Part shown: positions 1-9,064 of the stretch, in pieces
How the letters are laid out: the number at the start of each line of letters is the position of its first letter
How positions within the stretch are numbered: position 1 is the stretch's first letter
Origin: an uncultured Lachnoclostridium sp.
GTDB taxonomy: Bacteria; Bacillota; Clostridia; Lachnospirales; Lachnospiraceae
Reading direction: 5' to 3'
DNA length: 44,560 bases
NCBI GenBank assembly: GCA_948330435.1
Contig: CAOJBY010000027.1
Coordinates: 1 to 44,560 of the forward strand
The notes under the pieces: generated by a model
What the model was told of the DNA's origin: nothing
The model's database searches: none
The model's input: the letters and a program-made list of their open reading frames with translations, nothing else
Made by a program: the position numbers and the translations under genes

Positions 1-131
1 GGTTGACAGCCTATTATGTTATTAGTTTTCTGTTTCCCTTTGTCAAGAGAAGATAGCAAACGATGATGGATCTGTCTTATTTTTTTACAGCCCCATCACC
101 TGATAGTGGTTCCTATCTAGTTTTTCTCGCC

Positions 132-848
132 CTAATTGGTGAATTCCGCAGCTTTCGATGTAATAATGAAGCCGTTCTCATTTTCTGCCGGCTCCAGGGT
201 GAAGCTTACGATTCCTGCATCACTTTCGTCTTCATATTGGATGCTATATCGCACCGTGATGGTGTTGTCGGATTCTTCATAATCTGTGAATGTGTACTGG
301 ACATCCGGGAAGTCGGATACGCCTATGTAATAGAAGCCGTCCTCATAGTAGCAGGCTGTCTGGCCCTCTTCCATTTCTTCTAGAGTTGGTTTTGCTTCCT
401 CCGGAAGTTCCGTGCCAAATACCAGCTTTACGTAGGCTTCCGCTTCCTGCTCGGGTACCTTGACAACGGTTTCTTCGATTTGCAAATCTTCACGATATAT
501 CTGTTCCGTTTCCATACCCTCGGGTACGCCGGTATAGGAATAGAACAGAAAGTCTCTATAAAATGCCTTGTCTTTTTCCGTCTGTGAATCGAAATCGTTT
601 AAGGTTCGGCACATTTGCTCCAAAAATGCTTTTCCCTGGTCGGTAAGCTCAAAGGCTTCTTCTGCCTGGGACTGTGATTCCGGTTCGGCGGGAGTGAGGG
701 CTTCTGTTTCCTGGGATTCTTCTTGTTGGTTTTCGTTTGTATCCGCCGTATTTTCAGAGGGTTCCGAAAGTTCCTTGTCTTTTGCTCCTTTGCATGCGGT
801 CAGGCACAATAGCATAGTCATAAGCAGGTACATACATATCTTTTTCAT
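132..848 (-). CDS. Putative secreted lipoprotein, unknown function
   Basis: The 238-residue product begins with a lysine-rich start, a hydrophobic stretch and the lipobox LTAC (Cys at residue 19), so it should be exported and lipid-anchored on the outer face of the membrane. Residues 20-65 are a low-complexity linker rich in Glu, Ser, Gln and Thr. The remaining acidic region looks like one globular domain with alternating hydrophobic and charged residues. I do not recognise the family. It ends near the window edge and is followed by no clear strong terminator. Export as a lipoprotein is well supported; the function is unknown. Confidence 0.75.
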   Translation of the reverse strand: MKKICMYLLMTMLLCLTACKGAKDKELSEPSENTADTNENQQEESQETEALTPAEPESQSQAEEAFELTDQGKAFLEQMCRTLNDFDSQTEKDKAFYRDFLFYSYTGVPEGMETEQIYREDLQIEETVVKVPEQEAEAYVKLVFGTELPEEAKPTLEEMEEGQTACYYEDGFYYIGVSDFPDVQYTFTDYEESDNTITVRYSIQYEDESDAGIVSFTLEPAENENGFIITSKAAEFTN

Positions 849-914
849 TTTTTGTTTCTTCTCTCTTTGTGGTAATATTTTACTGTCGGTTTTTCAGATA
901 CAGAATCTTGGTTC

Positions 915-1844
915 TCAAGACTCAAAGACCTCTCTTCTTTTTTTCGTTTTCTGCGGAATCTGGGCAAGGATGATTGCGGCGAACATAAGGGTACATCCTA
1001 ACAACTCCCTGCTTGTCAGGTGCTGATTCAAAAGCAGCATGCCTGCCAGAACGGACACTACGGATTCCAGGCTTAAGATTAGGGATGCCACGGTCGGGTT
1101 CATGTCTTTTTGACCTACGATCTGCAGGGTGTAACCGGCCCCGCTTGAGAGTACACCTGCATAGAGAACAGGCTTCCAGGCGGCAAGGAGCTGGCCAAGT
1201 TCCGGTTTTTCAAAAATCAGCATGGCAATTCCGGATACGATTCCGCAGACAAAGAATTGGATACAGGACATCTTTACGCCGTCTGCATATTGGGTGAAGT
1301 AATCGATCACCAAGATGTGGATGGAGAACAGGCAGGCACAGATGAATACCAGGATGTCCCCCGTCCCCAAACGCAGGCTTTCGGTCATACACAGGAAATA
1401 GAGCCCTGCCAGTGCCAGCAGGACACCTATCCATACGAAAGGACCGCATTTTTTACCGAAAAACAAGCCCAATACAGGGACAATGATGATGTAAAAGGCG
1501 GTGAGAAAGCCCGCTTTCCCTACAGAGGTATAGATGATTCCAAATTGCTGGAAACAGCTTGCAAAGCAGAGAGCCAATCCACAGCAGATACCGCCCCACA
1601 ATAGCTTTCCTCTGTCTTCTTTTGCTGATTTGCAGTCTGTGGATGCTTCTTTAGCCTGGACTTTCCATTTATTCAACAGAGCGATGCAGGGAATCAATAC
1701 CAGGCCGCCGATGAGGGAACGTACGCAGATGAACGTGAATGGACCTACATAGTCCATGCCTACGCTCTGGGCCACAAAAGCCACGCCCCAGATGATGGCG
1801 GTTAGAAGCAATATAAAAGATTGTCTTATCTGTCGTGAGGTCAT
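915..1844 (-). CDS. EamA/DMT-superfamily transporter
   Basis: The 309-residue product is very hydrophobic, with about ten predicted membrane helices in two repeated halves. The N-terminal half contains the pattern AIIWGVAFVAQSVGMDYVGP, typical of the first EamA repeat. The second half contains SSGAGYTLQIVGQKDMNP and ASLILSLESVVSVLAGMLLL, typical of the second repeat. Family members export or import metabolites such as amino acids or their analogues; the substrate cannot be read from sequence. A short Lys/Asp-rich cytoplasmic loop lies around residues 65-80. It sits in a minus-strand series after a lipoprotein gene (1910-2572). Confidence 0.88.
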   Translation of the reverse strand: MTSRQIRQSFILLLTAIIWGVAFVAQSVGMDYVGPFTFICVRSLIGGLVLIPCIALLNKWKVQAKEASTDCKSAKEDRGKLLWGGICCGLALCFASCFQQFGIIYTSVGKAGFLTAFYIIIVPVLGLFFGKKCGPFVWIGVLLALAGLYFLCMTESLRLGTGDILVFICACLFSIHILVIDYFTQYADGVKMSCIQFFVCGIVSGIAMLIFEKPELGQLLAAWKPVLYAGVLSSGAGYTLQIVGQKDMNPTVASLILSLESVVSVLAGMLLLNQHLTSRELLGCTLMFAAIILAQIPQKTKKRREVFES

Positions 1845-1880
1845 GTGAATGTATTCCTTTTCGTTATTTTACAGATTCAT

Positions 1881-1907
1881 GTGGCTGTCGGGACATAAGA
1901 CAGCCAC
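1881..1907 (-). terminator. Hairpin after the second lipoprotein gene
   Basis: A 9-bp perfect inverted repeat (GTGGCTGTC and GACAGCCAC) with a 9-base loop lies directly after the stop codon of the lipoprotein gene at 1910-2572 and before the EamA transporter. No strong U tract follows on the minus strand, so it may be a weak terminator or an mRNA-stabilising hairpin. Confidence 0.45.
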
Positions 1908-1909
1908 AC

Positions 1910-2572
1910 CTATCCTTCATCGAAACGCAGGGTGGACAATATGCTTTCCTGTATTGCACCCAGGCTTTCATAAGCTTCTACAAAGCAGTCCATCTGAGCC
2001 ACATAAAGCCTTTCATTATAGCGGAAAATATAGATGTCGCAGGTGCGGCTCCCAGAATCTGTTCCTTCGGAATAGCTGATCCAGGCGGCCGGATATTCGC
2101 CCTCTCCTATGGTCACCTCTTCTACCATGCATTCTTCATTGCTGTCAGCCACGTATTGGTCTGCCAGGGTCTCTGAAGATTCTTCTTCTGATTCCGTAAT
2201 CTTTACAAATACGGGAGTCTCCGAGTCCGCCCCATAAGAATGGGAATAAAAGCACAGTTCATTATTGGCAATCTCAAGGGTAAAGCTTTCCGGATCATAG
2301 GCTATGGTAAAGTCATTGATGCCCTGTATCCTGTTATAGGGTACACTGACGGTCTCTCCCTCCCGCATCAGGACAACCTCTTCTTCCCCTAAAACACTTC
2401 CAGGCTCTTTTCCTACCACAATCGGCTCCGGCTCCTGAACTTCCTCTTCCTCTATTCCCGCCTGCCCTATATCCTGCACCTCAGGTACTGACACCTCTCC
2501 CGTCCTGGTTCCGCTGCAGCCACACAGGACTGCTATAGCCACCAGACAGAGCAGTGTCAGACGCTTACGCAA
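1910..2572 (-). CDS. Putative lipoprotein, unknown function
   Basis: The 220-residue product has a signal peptide with lipobox LCGC (Cys near residue 18), a Glu/Pro-rich linker to about residue 60 and a globular C-terminal part (about 70-220) with the look of an exported beta-rich domain. Translation appears to begin at a TTG overlapping the stop codon of the upstream yqeY-like gene (8-base overlap). A GGAGAG ribosome binding site inside the yqeY end sits four bases before it. This suggests translational coupling. The family is not recognised. It resembles the lipoprotein at 132-848 in layout but not clearly in sequence. Confidence 0.75.
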   Translation of the reverse strand: MRKRLTLLCLVAIAVLCGCSGTRTGEVSVPEVQDIGQAGIEEEEVQEPEPIVVGKEPGSVLGEEEVVLMREGETVSVPYNRIQGINDFTIAYDPESFTLEIANNELCFYSHSYGADSETPVFVKITESEEESSETLADQYVADSNEECMVEEVTIGEGEYPAAWISYSEGTDSGSRTCDIYIFRYNERLYVAQMDCFVEAYESLGAIQESILSTLRFDEG

Positions 2573-3011
2573 GAATCTCTCCTACTAATTTATTAACCAG
2601 GGCACCGTCTGCCTTTCCTTTTACCTTTGGCATCAGTTCTTTCATGATCTTTCCCTTATCCCTGCCCGTAGGTTCCGTAATGCCAAGGCTGTCCATTACT
2701 TCTTTAATGACCGCCCGGATAGCCTCCTCACTCATCTCCTCCGGTGCAAACTCAGAAAGCACGGCAAGGCGAGCTTTGCATTGTTCTATGATATCCGTCC
2801 TATCTGCCGGGGCCAGATCCATCGTTTCTTTTGTCTGCTTCATTTCCTTTTTGATAACCTCATACTCCTCCTCCACGGTCAGATCTGCCCGTTTGTCTAT
2901 GGCTTTATTTTTCAGTGCCGCAAGAAGCATGGACAGGGTTTCTTTTCGATCCTTTTCCTTATTTTTCATGGCTTTCATCATTTCTGCACGAATTTCATCA
3001 ATTTTGCTCAT
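2565..3011 (-). CDS. GatB/YqeY domain protein
   Basis: The 148-residue protein matches the full length of the stand-alone YqeY family, which shares the tRNA-binding tail domain of the GatB subunit of aspartyl/glutamyl-tRNA amidotransferase. Recognisable blocks are the N-terminal helix with KNKEKDRKETLSMLLAALKN, the central EEMSEEAIRAVIKEVMDSLG and the C-terminal GKIMKELMPKVKGKADGALV. Its cellular role is not established; binding of tRNA is an inference from the homologous domain. It is the first gene of a two-gene unit with the lipoprotein that overlaps its end. Confidence 0.9.
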   Translation of the reverse strand: MSKIDEIRAEMMKAMKNKEKDRKETLSMLLAALKNKAIDKRADLTVEEEYEVIKKEMKQTKETMDLAPADRTDIIEQCKARLAVLSEFAPEEMSEEAIRAVIKEVMDSLGITEPTGRDKGKIMKELMPKVKGKADGALVNKLVGEILA

Positions 3012-3119
3012 TTCTTTTTCTCCTTCATTTATAGTTCCGCAATAGCCACTATTGCTGTTTCAAATCCTTATCTATTTTAATCGCATTCGAATTAGATTGC
3101 AAGGCTTTCAATTATCTTA

Positions 3120-4496
3120 TTATACCAACCGTTCCTTTAGCCATTTCCCACGGAAAAGACGAATCAAAAACAACACGCCACGGACGCAGAGTTCCAGGCA
3201 CATGGCAATCCACACACCGGCAAGTCCCAGTCTGGGTGCCATAAAAAGGGAAAGGGTAATGCGAACACCCCACATACTTGCAAGGTTCATGATACTGGGT
3301 ATTAAGGTATCCCCTGCCCCTCTCAAGGCTCCTGCCGCAACAATGGATGCCGCAAACATAGGTTCTGCAAAGGCCTCAATCCGAAGAACTTTTGTACCAA
3401 GAATACGTATAGCCGGATCAGGTGTGAGCAATGAAAACATCCATGGTGCCCCCAGGTACATTAACCCCCCGGTACAGGTCATAATTGCAATGCCAAGGAA
3501 CACGGAAAGACGGGCATAGTCTTTGGCCAGTTTCTCTTCTCCCGCCCCAATACTCTGCCCCACCAATGTAGTAGCTGCTGCTCCTATTCCGTATCCAGGC
3601 ATATAGCAGAGACTTTCTGCTGTTACACCAAGAGAATTTGCTGCAACTGACACAGTTCCAAGGGGTGCTACAATGCGGGTGCCTGTAATCTGTGCACCAC
3701 ATAAAATAGTATGCTCAAGAGCCATAGGAAGGGCCAACTGGAAAGAAGTTTTGAGACATTTCTTTTCCAAATGCCACGTTCCATGCCACTCCAGCTGCAA
3801 AGACGCAGATCGAAAGCAGACTGCATAGAGCATCAATATAGCTGTAACAAATTCTGCCATAGCTGTTCCAAGGGCTGCACCAGCCACTCCCAGTCCGGCT
3901 CCCGGTATGGTAATGTGCATACCTGACAAAGAAATTTGTCTCGTCGGAAAGATAAACAAACTATTAAAAATCACATCCTGTACGCACATAAGAATATTCA
4001 GTTGGCTGGGTGTACGCATATCCCCGCTACATTGGAGCATATTACCTGCCGTGTGACGCATTTGAATGGCAGGAAGTGCACAGGCATAAATCAGAAAATA
4101 ACGGGAGGAATTTTTGCAGACCTCTGGCTCTCCACCCAGCCAAAGGGGAAGGGCATGACTGATTCCAATTCCAATGGCAGAAAGGGTTACCCCAAACAGG
4201 AGCGTACACAAAAGGGCCTGACGTAAAACCTTTCGGGCACCTTTCTCCTGTCCTGCACCAATCAATTGTGCCACCTGCACCGAAAACCCGGTTGCCGAAG
4301 CCATGCATAAGCCGCCAAAGAGCCAGGTCGTACTGGAAACAAGACCAATAGCCGCCGTTGCTTTTGCTCCCAGACTTCCGGCCATAGCCGCATCAATGTA
4401 TTGCATAATAATGGAACTGATTTGGGCAAGTACAGCCGGAATACTGAGCCGAATCACTTGCCCCAATTGCTCCTTTTGAGCCGAAAGATTTTTCAA
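3120..4496 (-). CDS. MATE-family multidrug/sodium antiporter
   Basis: The 458-residue integral membrane protein has about twelve helices in two homologous halves, as in the MATE family that exports drugs or metabolites in exchange for Na+ or H+. Family-like segments include IPAVLAQISSIIMQYIDAAM near the N-terminus and LVGQSIGAGEEKLAKDYARL in the second half. The start is a TTG at 4496 preceded by GGAG eight bases upstream; no suitable ATG lies nearby. It stands alone between the yqeY unit and a terminator at 4571-4602. Substrate unknown. Confidence 0.92.
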   Translation of the reverse strand: MKNLSAQKEQLGQVIRLSIPAVLAQISSIIMQYIDAAMAGSLGAKATAAIGLVSSTTWLFGGLCMASATGFSVQVAQLIGAGQEKGARKVLRQALLCTLLFGVTLSAIGIGISHALPLWLGGEPEVCKNSSRYFLIYACALPAIQMRHTAGNMLQCSGDMRTPSQLNILMCVQDVIFNSLFIFPTRQISLSGMHITIPGAGLGVAGAALGTAMAEFVTAILMLYAVCFRSASLQLEWHGTWHLEKKCLKTSFQLALPMALEHTILCGAQITGTRIVAPLGTVSVAANSLGVTAESLCYMPGYGIGAAATTLVGQSIGAGEEKLAKDYARLSVFLGIAIMTCTGGLMYLGAPWMFSLLTPDPAIRILGTKVLRIEAFAEPMFAASIVAAGALRGAGDTLIPSIMNLASMWGVRITLSLFMAPRLGLAGVWIAMCLELCVRGVLFLIRLFRGKWLKERLV

Positions 4497-4570
4497 TGCT
4501 TTAACTCCATTATCTGTAAAAGTTCTTTTAAAGTTGCAACAGTTACCCCAGAATCCTTATCTACAAAAAT

Positions 4571-4602
4571 AAAGCCGTCTGCTTTTGCCTACAGACGGCT
4601 TT
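4571..4602 (-). terminator. Rho-independent terminator of the hemerythrin gene
   Basis: A perfect 11-bp stem (AAAGCCGTCTG with CAGACGGCTTT) and a 10-base loop are followed on the minus strand by a U-rich run. It lies about 60 bases past the stop of the hemerythrin-receiver gene and before the MATE gene, so the two are probably separate transcripts. Confidence 0.85.
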
Positions 4603-4663
4603 ATCCTCTGATCCTGCAACTGAATATCCAACTTTTCAAGTGTCAGTTAGCTGCCACAAAAAG

Positions 4664-6025
4664 TCAGGCTTTCTTCTTCTCAAAGAAGTTATCGATCTCT
4701 TTCTTAATATCCGCCGGCTTTGAATTCTTTAGAAGATAACCTGCCGGTTTTAAGGGCATTACCTTTATCATGCTCTCCGGATCCCGTCTTCCGGTCAGGA
4801 ATATAACAGGAATATCCTCAAATGCCTTTTCAGAACGAAGCATCTCCAGGGTCTGCCGTCCGTCACAGACCGGCATCTCATAATCCAGCAAGATAAGATC
4901 CGGCCGGTTCAGGGTAATTGTTCGAATTGCAGCCACACCGGACTCAGCCGATGACACTTCATAATCTTCACTCAAAAGCTGCTTCATGCCCTCCCGAATT
5001 GTCATGGAATCATCAACCACAAGTATCTTGAACTTTGAAGCATCCTCCACTGCCTGCTCTTCACGCTTCATCAGGTACTTCTCCACCTCGGTCATGGCAT
5101 TCTCATTTTCTATGGGAGTGCCCACACCTTTCTCCAACAGATGAGGGGCAATTACGCAATAGGAAAAATAGCCTTCTCCCGTATCAAATAATAAACTGGC
5201 TTGAACCTTTTCTTTGTCAAATATTTTCTGTAATTCTTCATAGGAAAGAAGATTCTCTTCCTTTAACTGGTAACCCTCCATATCCGGAAAATGCTCCATA
5301 ACACGTCCCACAAACTGCCGGGCTGTATACCTGGCAGCATGTACGAGCTTGGCATCCAATTTATTCGTCTGGATTCCCATAATCTTACCGACCGTGTTAA
5401 TCAGCAGTTTTTCCTCAAATACCAGAATAATTTCCTGTCTTTTTTCATCCTGATCCGTCCCGTATACCAGACGGTAATAGACACCCTTTCCGAATTTTTC
5501 TCCTCTATAAGCACTGCTAATCATCTGAGATTCCAGATGGAACATATCGAACAGAAGCTGAATGATCACCTTTTTCAAGGCATCCAGCTCTTCTCCGGGC
5601 AATACCTTTTCCCAATTACTTGTACGTTCCCCGGTAATGGCCTGATCTTCGGTCAGGGTATGTCCAATAAGCCATCCGGCACAGACTCCCAGGAAATGCT
5701 CCACCGCATCCTGAGCATAATTCGTCTGTTCTAGTTCCTGTTCCAAAGCCGGAAGCGTATTTTCCCGAAATCCTTTATGTATCAGCTTATGCTGCTGAGT
5801 TCCTTCATAACCAATCGACATCATATAAGCTTCTTCGTCTGCAAAATGCTTCACCGCATGTCCTTTGAAAAATTTGATACCTTCCTGACATGCCCATTCA
5901 CTGTTCTTGTCTTCCTTTTTGAAGGCAAATAGCTTATTAATAATTTTAAAAAGCCTTTGATGGTCCCTATCGATAGTCTCCACTCCGATATTAAACTCTT
6001 CTCGCCATACAAATTGGGTTTCCAT
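4664..6025 (-). CDS. Hemerythrin / CheX-like / receiver fusion protein
   Basis: The 453-residue protein has three parts. Residues 1-135 form a bacteriohemerythrin domain with the di-iron ligand pattern: His in DRDHQ, HFADEE, then QQHKLIHKGF, and finally GHTLTED. Residues about 150-300 resemble a CheX-type phosphatase or related domain, judged only from spacing and hydrophobic pattern. Residues 332-453 are a response-regulator receiver with the acidic pair DD (338-339), phospho-acceptor Asp381 in LLDYEMP, Thr411 and Lys426. The protein probably links binding of O2 or another diatomic ligand to a signalling or chemotaxis output. It has no DNA-binding domain. The gene lies just downstream of an Rrf2 regulator, with its own promoter between them. 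Confidence 0.9.
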   Translation of the reverse strand: METQFVWREEFNIGVETIDRDHQRLFKIINKLFAFKKEDKNSEWACQEGIKFFKGHAVKHFADEEAYMMSIGYEGTQQHKLIHKGFRENTLPALEQELEQTNYAQDAVEHFLGVCAGWLIGHTLTEDQAITGERTSNWEKVLPGEELDALKKVIIQLLFDMFHLESQMISSAYRGEKFGKGVYYRLVYGTDQDEKRQEIILVFEEKLLINTVGKIMGIQTNKLDAKLVHAARYTARQFVGRVMEHFPDMEGYQLKEENLLSYEELQKIFDKEKVQASLLFDTGEGYFSYCVIAPHLLEKGVGTPIENENAMTEVEKYLMKREEQAVEDASKFKILVVDDSMTIREGMKQLLSEDYEVSSAESGVAAIRTITLNRPDLILLDYEMPVCDGRQTLEMLRSEKAFEDIPVIFLTGRRDPESMIKVMPLKPAGYLLKNSKPADIKKEIDNFFEKKKA

Positions 6026-6093
6026 ATAATATCCTCCTCTGCCATAGTCAAATTTATAAACCGTTGAAAGCTTTTTGAAGTCTTATAGTAGTT

Positions 6094-6123
6094 ATTATAC
6101 AATACAATATCCGAGATATGCAA
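6094..6123 (-). promoter_or_regulatory. Putative promoter of the hemerythrin gene with overlapping palindrome
   Basis: On the minus strand TTGCAT (6118-6123) and TATAAT (6094-6099) are separated by 18 bases. The 13-base palindrome GATATGCAATATC (6115-6127) covers the -35 element, a natural place for a repressor such as the neighbouring Rrf2 protein. Confidence 0.55.
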
Positions 6124-6165
6124 TATCAATTGTGAGCATAATATTGCAATTTTCAAAAAATGAGT

Positions 6166-6615
6166 TCAGTTTTCTGATGAAAGGACTTCCAGACGTTTTG
6201 CAATATCCGCCACAACATCTGCAACCGTATACTTTTTCATTTCATTTTCCATGGCTTTCTGAATATCTGACAGTTTATCATCCAGAACTGCATGGATATT
6301 CCTTCCTACCGGACAGGCAGAATTGGGATTGTCGTGGAAATGGAACAACTCTCCTTCCTCAAGCAGATCAACTGCCAAATATACATCATAAAACGTAATC
6401 TCTTCTATAGGCCTGACCGCCTTTGCTCCTCCGGTTCCCCTGGCCACTTCAATCAATCCCGCATTCTTAAGCTGGGAAAGAAGCTTTCGTATAATAACCG
6501 GATTCACATGGATACTGGACGCAAGAAAATCACTGGTAATTTTATAATCGCTCCCAAATATTTCCATGCAGGCAAATATGTGTAATGCAATCGTAAATCT
6601 ACTGGATATCCGCAC
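6166..6615 (-). CDS. Rrf2-family transcriptional regulator
   Basis: The 149-residue protein carries an N-terminal winged helix-turn-helix. Recognisable parts are RFTIALHIFACMEIF, the recognition-helix region VNPVIIRKLLSQLKNAGLIE, and the glycine-rich wing ARGTGGAK, all standard for Rrf2 proteins. Rrf2 members such as IscR and NsrR bind Fe-S clusters through three cysteines, but here only one Cys remains in the sensor loop (SACPVGRNIH), so cluster binding of the usual kind is unlikely. The start is a GTG with GGAGGT seven bases upstream. It precedes the hemerythrin-receiver gene on the same strand and is a good candidate regulator of it. Confidence 0.92.
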   Translation of the reverse strand: MRISSRFTIALHIFACMEIFGSDYKITSDFLASSIHVNPVIIRKLLSQLKNAGLIEVARGTGGAKAVRPIEEITFYDVYLAVDLLEEGELFHFHDNPNSACPVGRNIHAVLDDKLSDIQKAMENEMKKYTVADVVADIAKRLEVLSSEN

Positions 6616-6643
6616 AATCCCACCTCCAGGCTGTTTTTATATT

Positions 6644-6671
6644 ATTTTAACTCATTTAGATGTAATGTCAA
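6644..6671 (-). promoter_or_regulatory. Promoter of the Rrf2 gene
   Basis: TTGACA (6666-6671) and TAAAAT (6644-6649) with a 16-base spacer lie upstream of the GTG start and its GGAGGT site. A consensus-like sigma-A promoter. Confidence 0.65.
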
Positions 6672-6843
6672 GTATTGCATCAACTCTTAATTGCATTTCT
6701 TACATAAATGTAGTATTCTATATGACACAAACTTTCCCTGTCCCATTTATGGCATTCAAAGTATCATCTATTGCACAAAGAGGTTTTTTAATATGACAGA
6801 ATCATTTCATACTGTAAATAATTATGATTCAAAGGAGGTTTCT

Positions 6844-7668
6844 ATGGGAAATTTAGGATACAAGGCATTAGCTCTGGATTTAGACGGGACTTTAACAGAC
6901 AGCAACAAAAATCTTCCCACAAGGAATAAAGAGGTTCTGAAAAAGGCTATGGATCTGGGATTAAAGGTAATCTTAATATCCGGACGCTCTGTTATGGGTA
7001 TCACTGGTCTTGCAGAAGAACTGGACTTCAAAAAATACGGGGGCATCATTGCCGCTTTCAATGGCGGAAAAATATTTGATTACCAGACCGGAGAAACAAT
7101 CCAACAACTGATGTTTCCGGCAAAAGCCATCGCCAACACCTGTGCCATTGTGAGAAAATATGGTGCACAGCCATTATCCTATACGGATACCCATATTGTG
7201 GCAGAGACAGATACAGATGAATATGTCTTAAAAGAGTGTAAATGCAACTCGACAACCGTGCAGAAAGTTTCCTGGCTTCCGGACTTTCTGGACTATCCCA
7301 TTCCAAAAATTCTGGGGGCTGGTGAGCACGAACAGCTTTTAAAGGCCCGTGATGAGTTTCTTGCCATGTATTCGGATATCTGTGACAGCTTTTTCGCTGA
7401 ATCTTTCTTCTTGGAATTGGCTCCAAAAGGTGTGGCAAAGGATAAGGCACTTTCTAAGGTTTGTGACTATTTGAACATTACACCAAAGGAACTTATGGCA
7501 TGTGGAGATGGGCTGAATGATATTTCCATGCTTGATTTTGCCGGTTGGGGTGTTGCCATGAAGAATGCCTATCCGGAAACCCTTGCTATGGCTGACTGCA
7601 TTGCTCCTTTCACCAATGATGAATGCGGAGTGGCCTGGGCGGTAGAAACATTTATTTTAAATGCTTAA
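6844..7668 (+). CDS. HAD-superfamily Cof-type phosphatase
   Basis: The 274-residue protein is a Cof/YbjI-type HAD hydrolase, acting on small phosphorylated metabolites such as sugar phosphates or flavin mononucleotide. Motif I is DLDGTLTDSN near the N-terminus, motif II is ILISGRS, and the C-terminal motif III/IV is GDGLNDISMLDFAGWGVAM preceded by Lys in KGVAKDKAL. The large cap (about 90-200) fits the C2B type. The frame is open further upstream, but AAAGGAGG six bases before the ATG at 6844 settles the start. It faces the sugar catabolic operon and shares a bidirectional terminator with it. Confidence 0.92.
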   Translation: MGNLGYKALALDLDGTLTDSNKNLPTRNKEVLKKAMDLGLKVILISGRSVMGITGLAEELDFKKYGGIIAAFNGGKIFDYQTGETIQQLMFPAKAIANTCAIVRKYGAQPLSYTDTHIVAETDTDEYVLKECKCNSTTVQKVSWLPDFLDYPIPKILGAGEHEQLLKARDEFLAMYSDICDSFFAESFFLELAPKGVAKDKALSKVCDYLNITPKELMACGDGLNDISMLDFAGWGVAMKNAYPETLAMADCIAPFTNDECGVAWAVETFILNA

Positions 7669-7683
7669 ATCAAAACCAGAACA

Positions 7684-7730
7684 CGGGCCTATGGGGAAAT
7701 GGCTGATATCTCATTTTCCCACAGACCCGC
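7684..7730. terminator. Bidirectional terminator between convergent genes
   Basis: A long imperfect stem joins CGGGCCTATGGGGAAATG to CATTTTCCCACAGACCCG, with a short loop. It lies between the HAD gene (ending 7668) and the end of the dehydrogenase gene (7762), followed on the plus strand by TCTTTATTTC. It can serve both transcripts. Confidence 0.8.
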
Positions 7731-7761
7731 TCTTTATTTCAGACAATACTTTTTATACTCA

Positions 7762-9024
7762 TCAAATAGCCGGTGCATGCTCCAGCAGGTACTTCTCTGC
7801 TTCCGTGTTCCACAGTCCATTGGTCTTGGAAACCAGCTTATGAAGTTCTGCAAACATGGGATCTTCTTTTCCTTTCTCCTCAAAGTCCGCAATAGCAGTA
7901 AGGGGCAGAGAAATATGAGTATAAATCAGCTTCTTGCCGCCCGGTACTTTCGGAAGATTCAAGGTTGTATCCTTTGCCACATCCAGACCACCGATATGAG
8001 TAACCAGAATCGCCGGATCAAGCTTGCCCTGTCCCATCATAGCCAGACATTCCTTCATATCATCCGTATTGCCGCCGGAAGTTCCAACTACATGAGTTCC
8101 GGAATAATGTACGTTGTAGAAGTTGAACTTTGCAGAGAATTCCGGGTTGGAGGGGCCCGCAAAGAAGTTCAGGCAGCCATCCTGTGCCAGAATGCTGTCA
8201 GCCAGTTCTACTACCGGTGCAACCGGAGCAAAGCAAAGCACATCATCATACCCGGATCCGTCGGTGAAGTCCATCATGCACTTTTTCTGATCCTCAACCT
8301 TGCCTGTGTTCACATAGACAAGCTTAATCCCCTTTTTCGCTGCCTCTTCAGGAGAAAGTATCTTCTCTGCCCGTGCAAGACGTGCATCATCAATATCCGT
8401 TACAATCAAAAGAGACGGATTCCGGTCACAGTGAATGATATAGTCAATAGCAGCCAGCCCCATGGGACCTACGCCTGCCAGAATTGCCATCTTGCCGCCC
8501 TCACGGATGCCCATATCATGCTCATATTTTCCTCTGGTCACATGGTACATGGCATGGAACGTACCTGCCACACAGGAAAGAGGCTCTGCTAGGGAACCGC
8601 CAAAATAATTCTCACTGTCAAAGTGAAGAAGACATCCCATCTCCATAACCTCATTGGGGATTACCACATAAGTTGCATCTCCGCCGATATACTGAAAAGA
8701 ATATCCCGGTGCATCTAAGCTTCCCTTGTAATTGAGGGCGGGCTGAATGGAGAACTTCTCTCCCTCCTTAAACTCATGTGCCCACTTAGAACCTACTTTC
8801 ACCAACTCGCCGCAGAACTCGTGACCGATAATGGTGGGATGCTCTGCCACATTATTGGGAACACGCTTGTGATCCGCCCCCTGCATAGCTGCCTTATAGG
8901 AAGACATGCAGATACTGTCGGATACAACCTTAGCCAGAATCTCATCATCCTTAAGTTCCGGAAGTTCAAACTCTTCCAGTCGCAGATCTTCTTTTCCATA
9001 CAATCTTAACGCTTTTGTTTTCAT
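7762..9024 (-). CDS. Zinc-binding alcohol dehydrogenase (sorbose-1-phosphate reductase-like)
   Basis: The 420-residue protein is a medium-chain dehydrogenase. The catalytic-domain features are DSICMSSYKA (zinc ligand Cys near residue 39) and GHEFCGELVKVG. The nucleotide-binding fold has AGVGPMGLAA. The four-cysteine structural zinc loop of ordinary family members is absent between about residues 90 and 130. Length and style resemble the SorE group of L-sorbose-1-phosphate reductases, which is a resemblance from memory, not a proof of substrate. It is the last gene of the SDR-PHP-aldolase operon and starts after a good AAAGGAGA site. Confidence 0.85.
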   Translation of the reverse strand: MKTKALRLYGKEDLRLEEFELPELKDDEILAKVVSDSICMSSYKAAMQGADHKRVPNNVAEHPTIIGHEFCGELVKVGSKWAHEFKEGEKFSIQPALNYKGSLDAPGYSFQYIGGDATYVVIPNEVMEMGCLLHFDSENYFGGSLAEPLSCVAGTFHAMYHVTRGKYEHDMGIREGGKMAILAGVGPMGLAAIDYIIHCDRNPSLLIVTDIDDARLARAEKILSPEEAAKKGIKLVYVNTGKVEDQKKCMMDFTDGSGYDDVLCFAPVAPVVELADSILAQDGCLNFFAGPSNPEFSAKFNFYNVHYSGTHVVGTSGGNTDDMKECLAMMGQGKLDPAILVTHIGGLDVAKDTTLNLPKVPGGKKLIYTHISLPLTAIADFEEKGKEDPMFAELHKLVSKTNGLWNTEAEKYLLEHAPAI

Positions 9025-9064
9025 CTTTTCTCTCCTTTTGGCCCTATGGCCTTAATTATAAATA

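Noticed and set aside
7699..8592. Plus-strand frame of 297 codons
   Set aside because: Antisense to the zinc dehydrogenase gene, with no recognisable domain.
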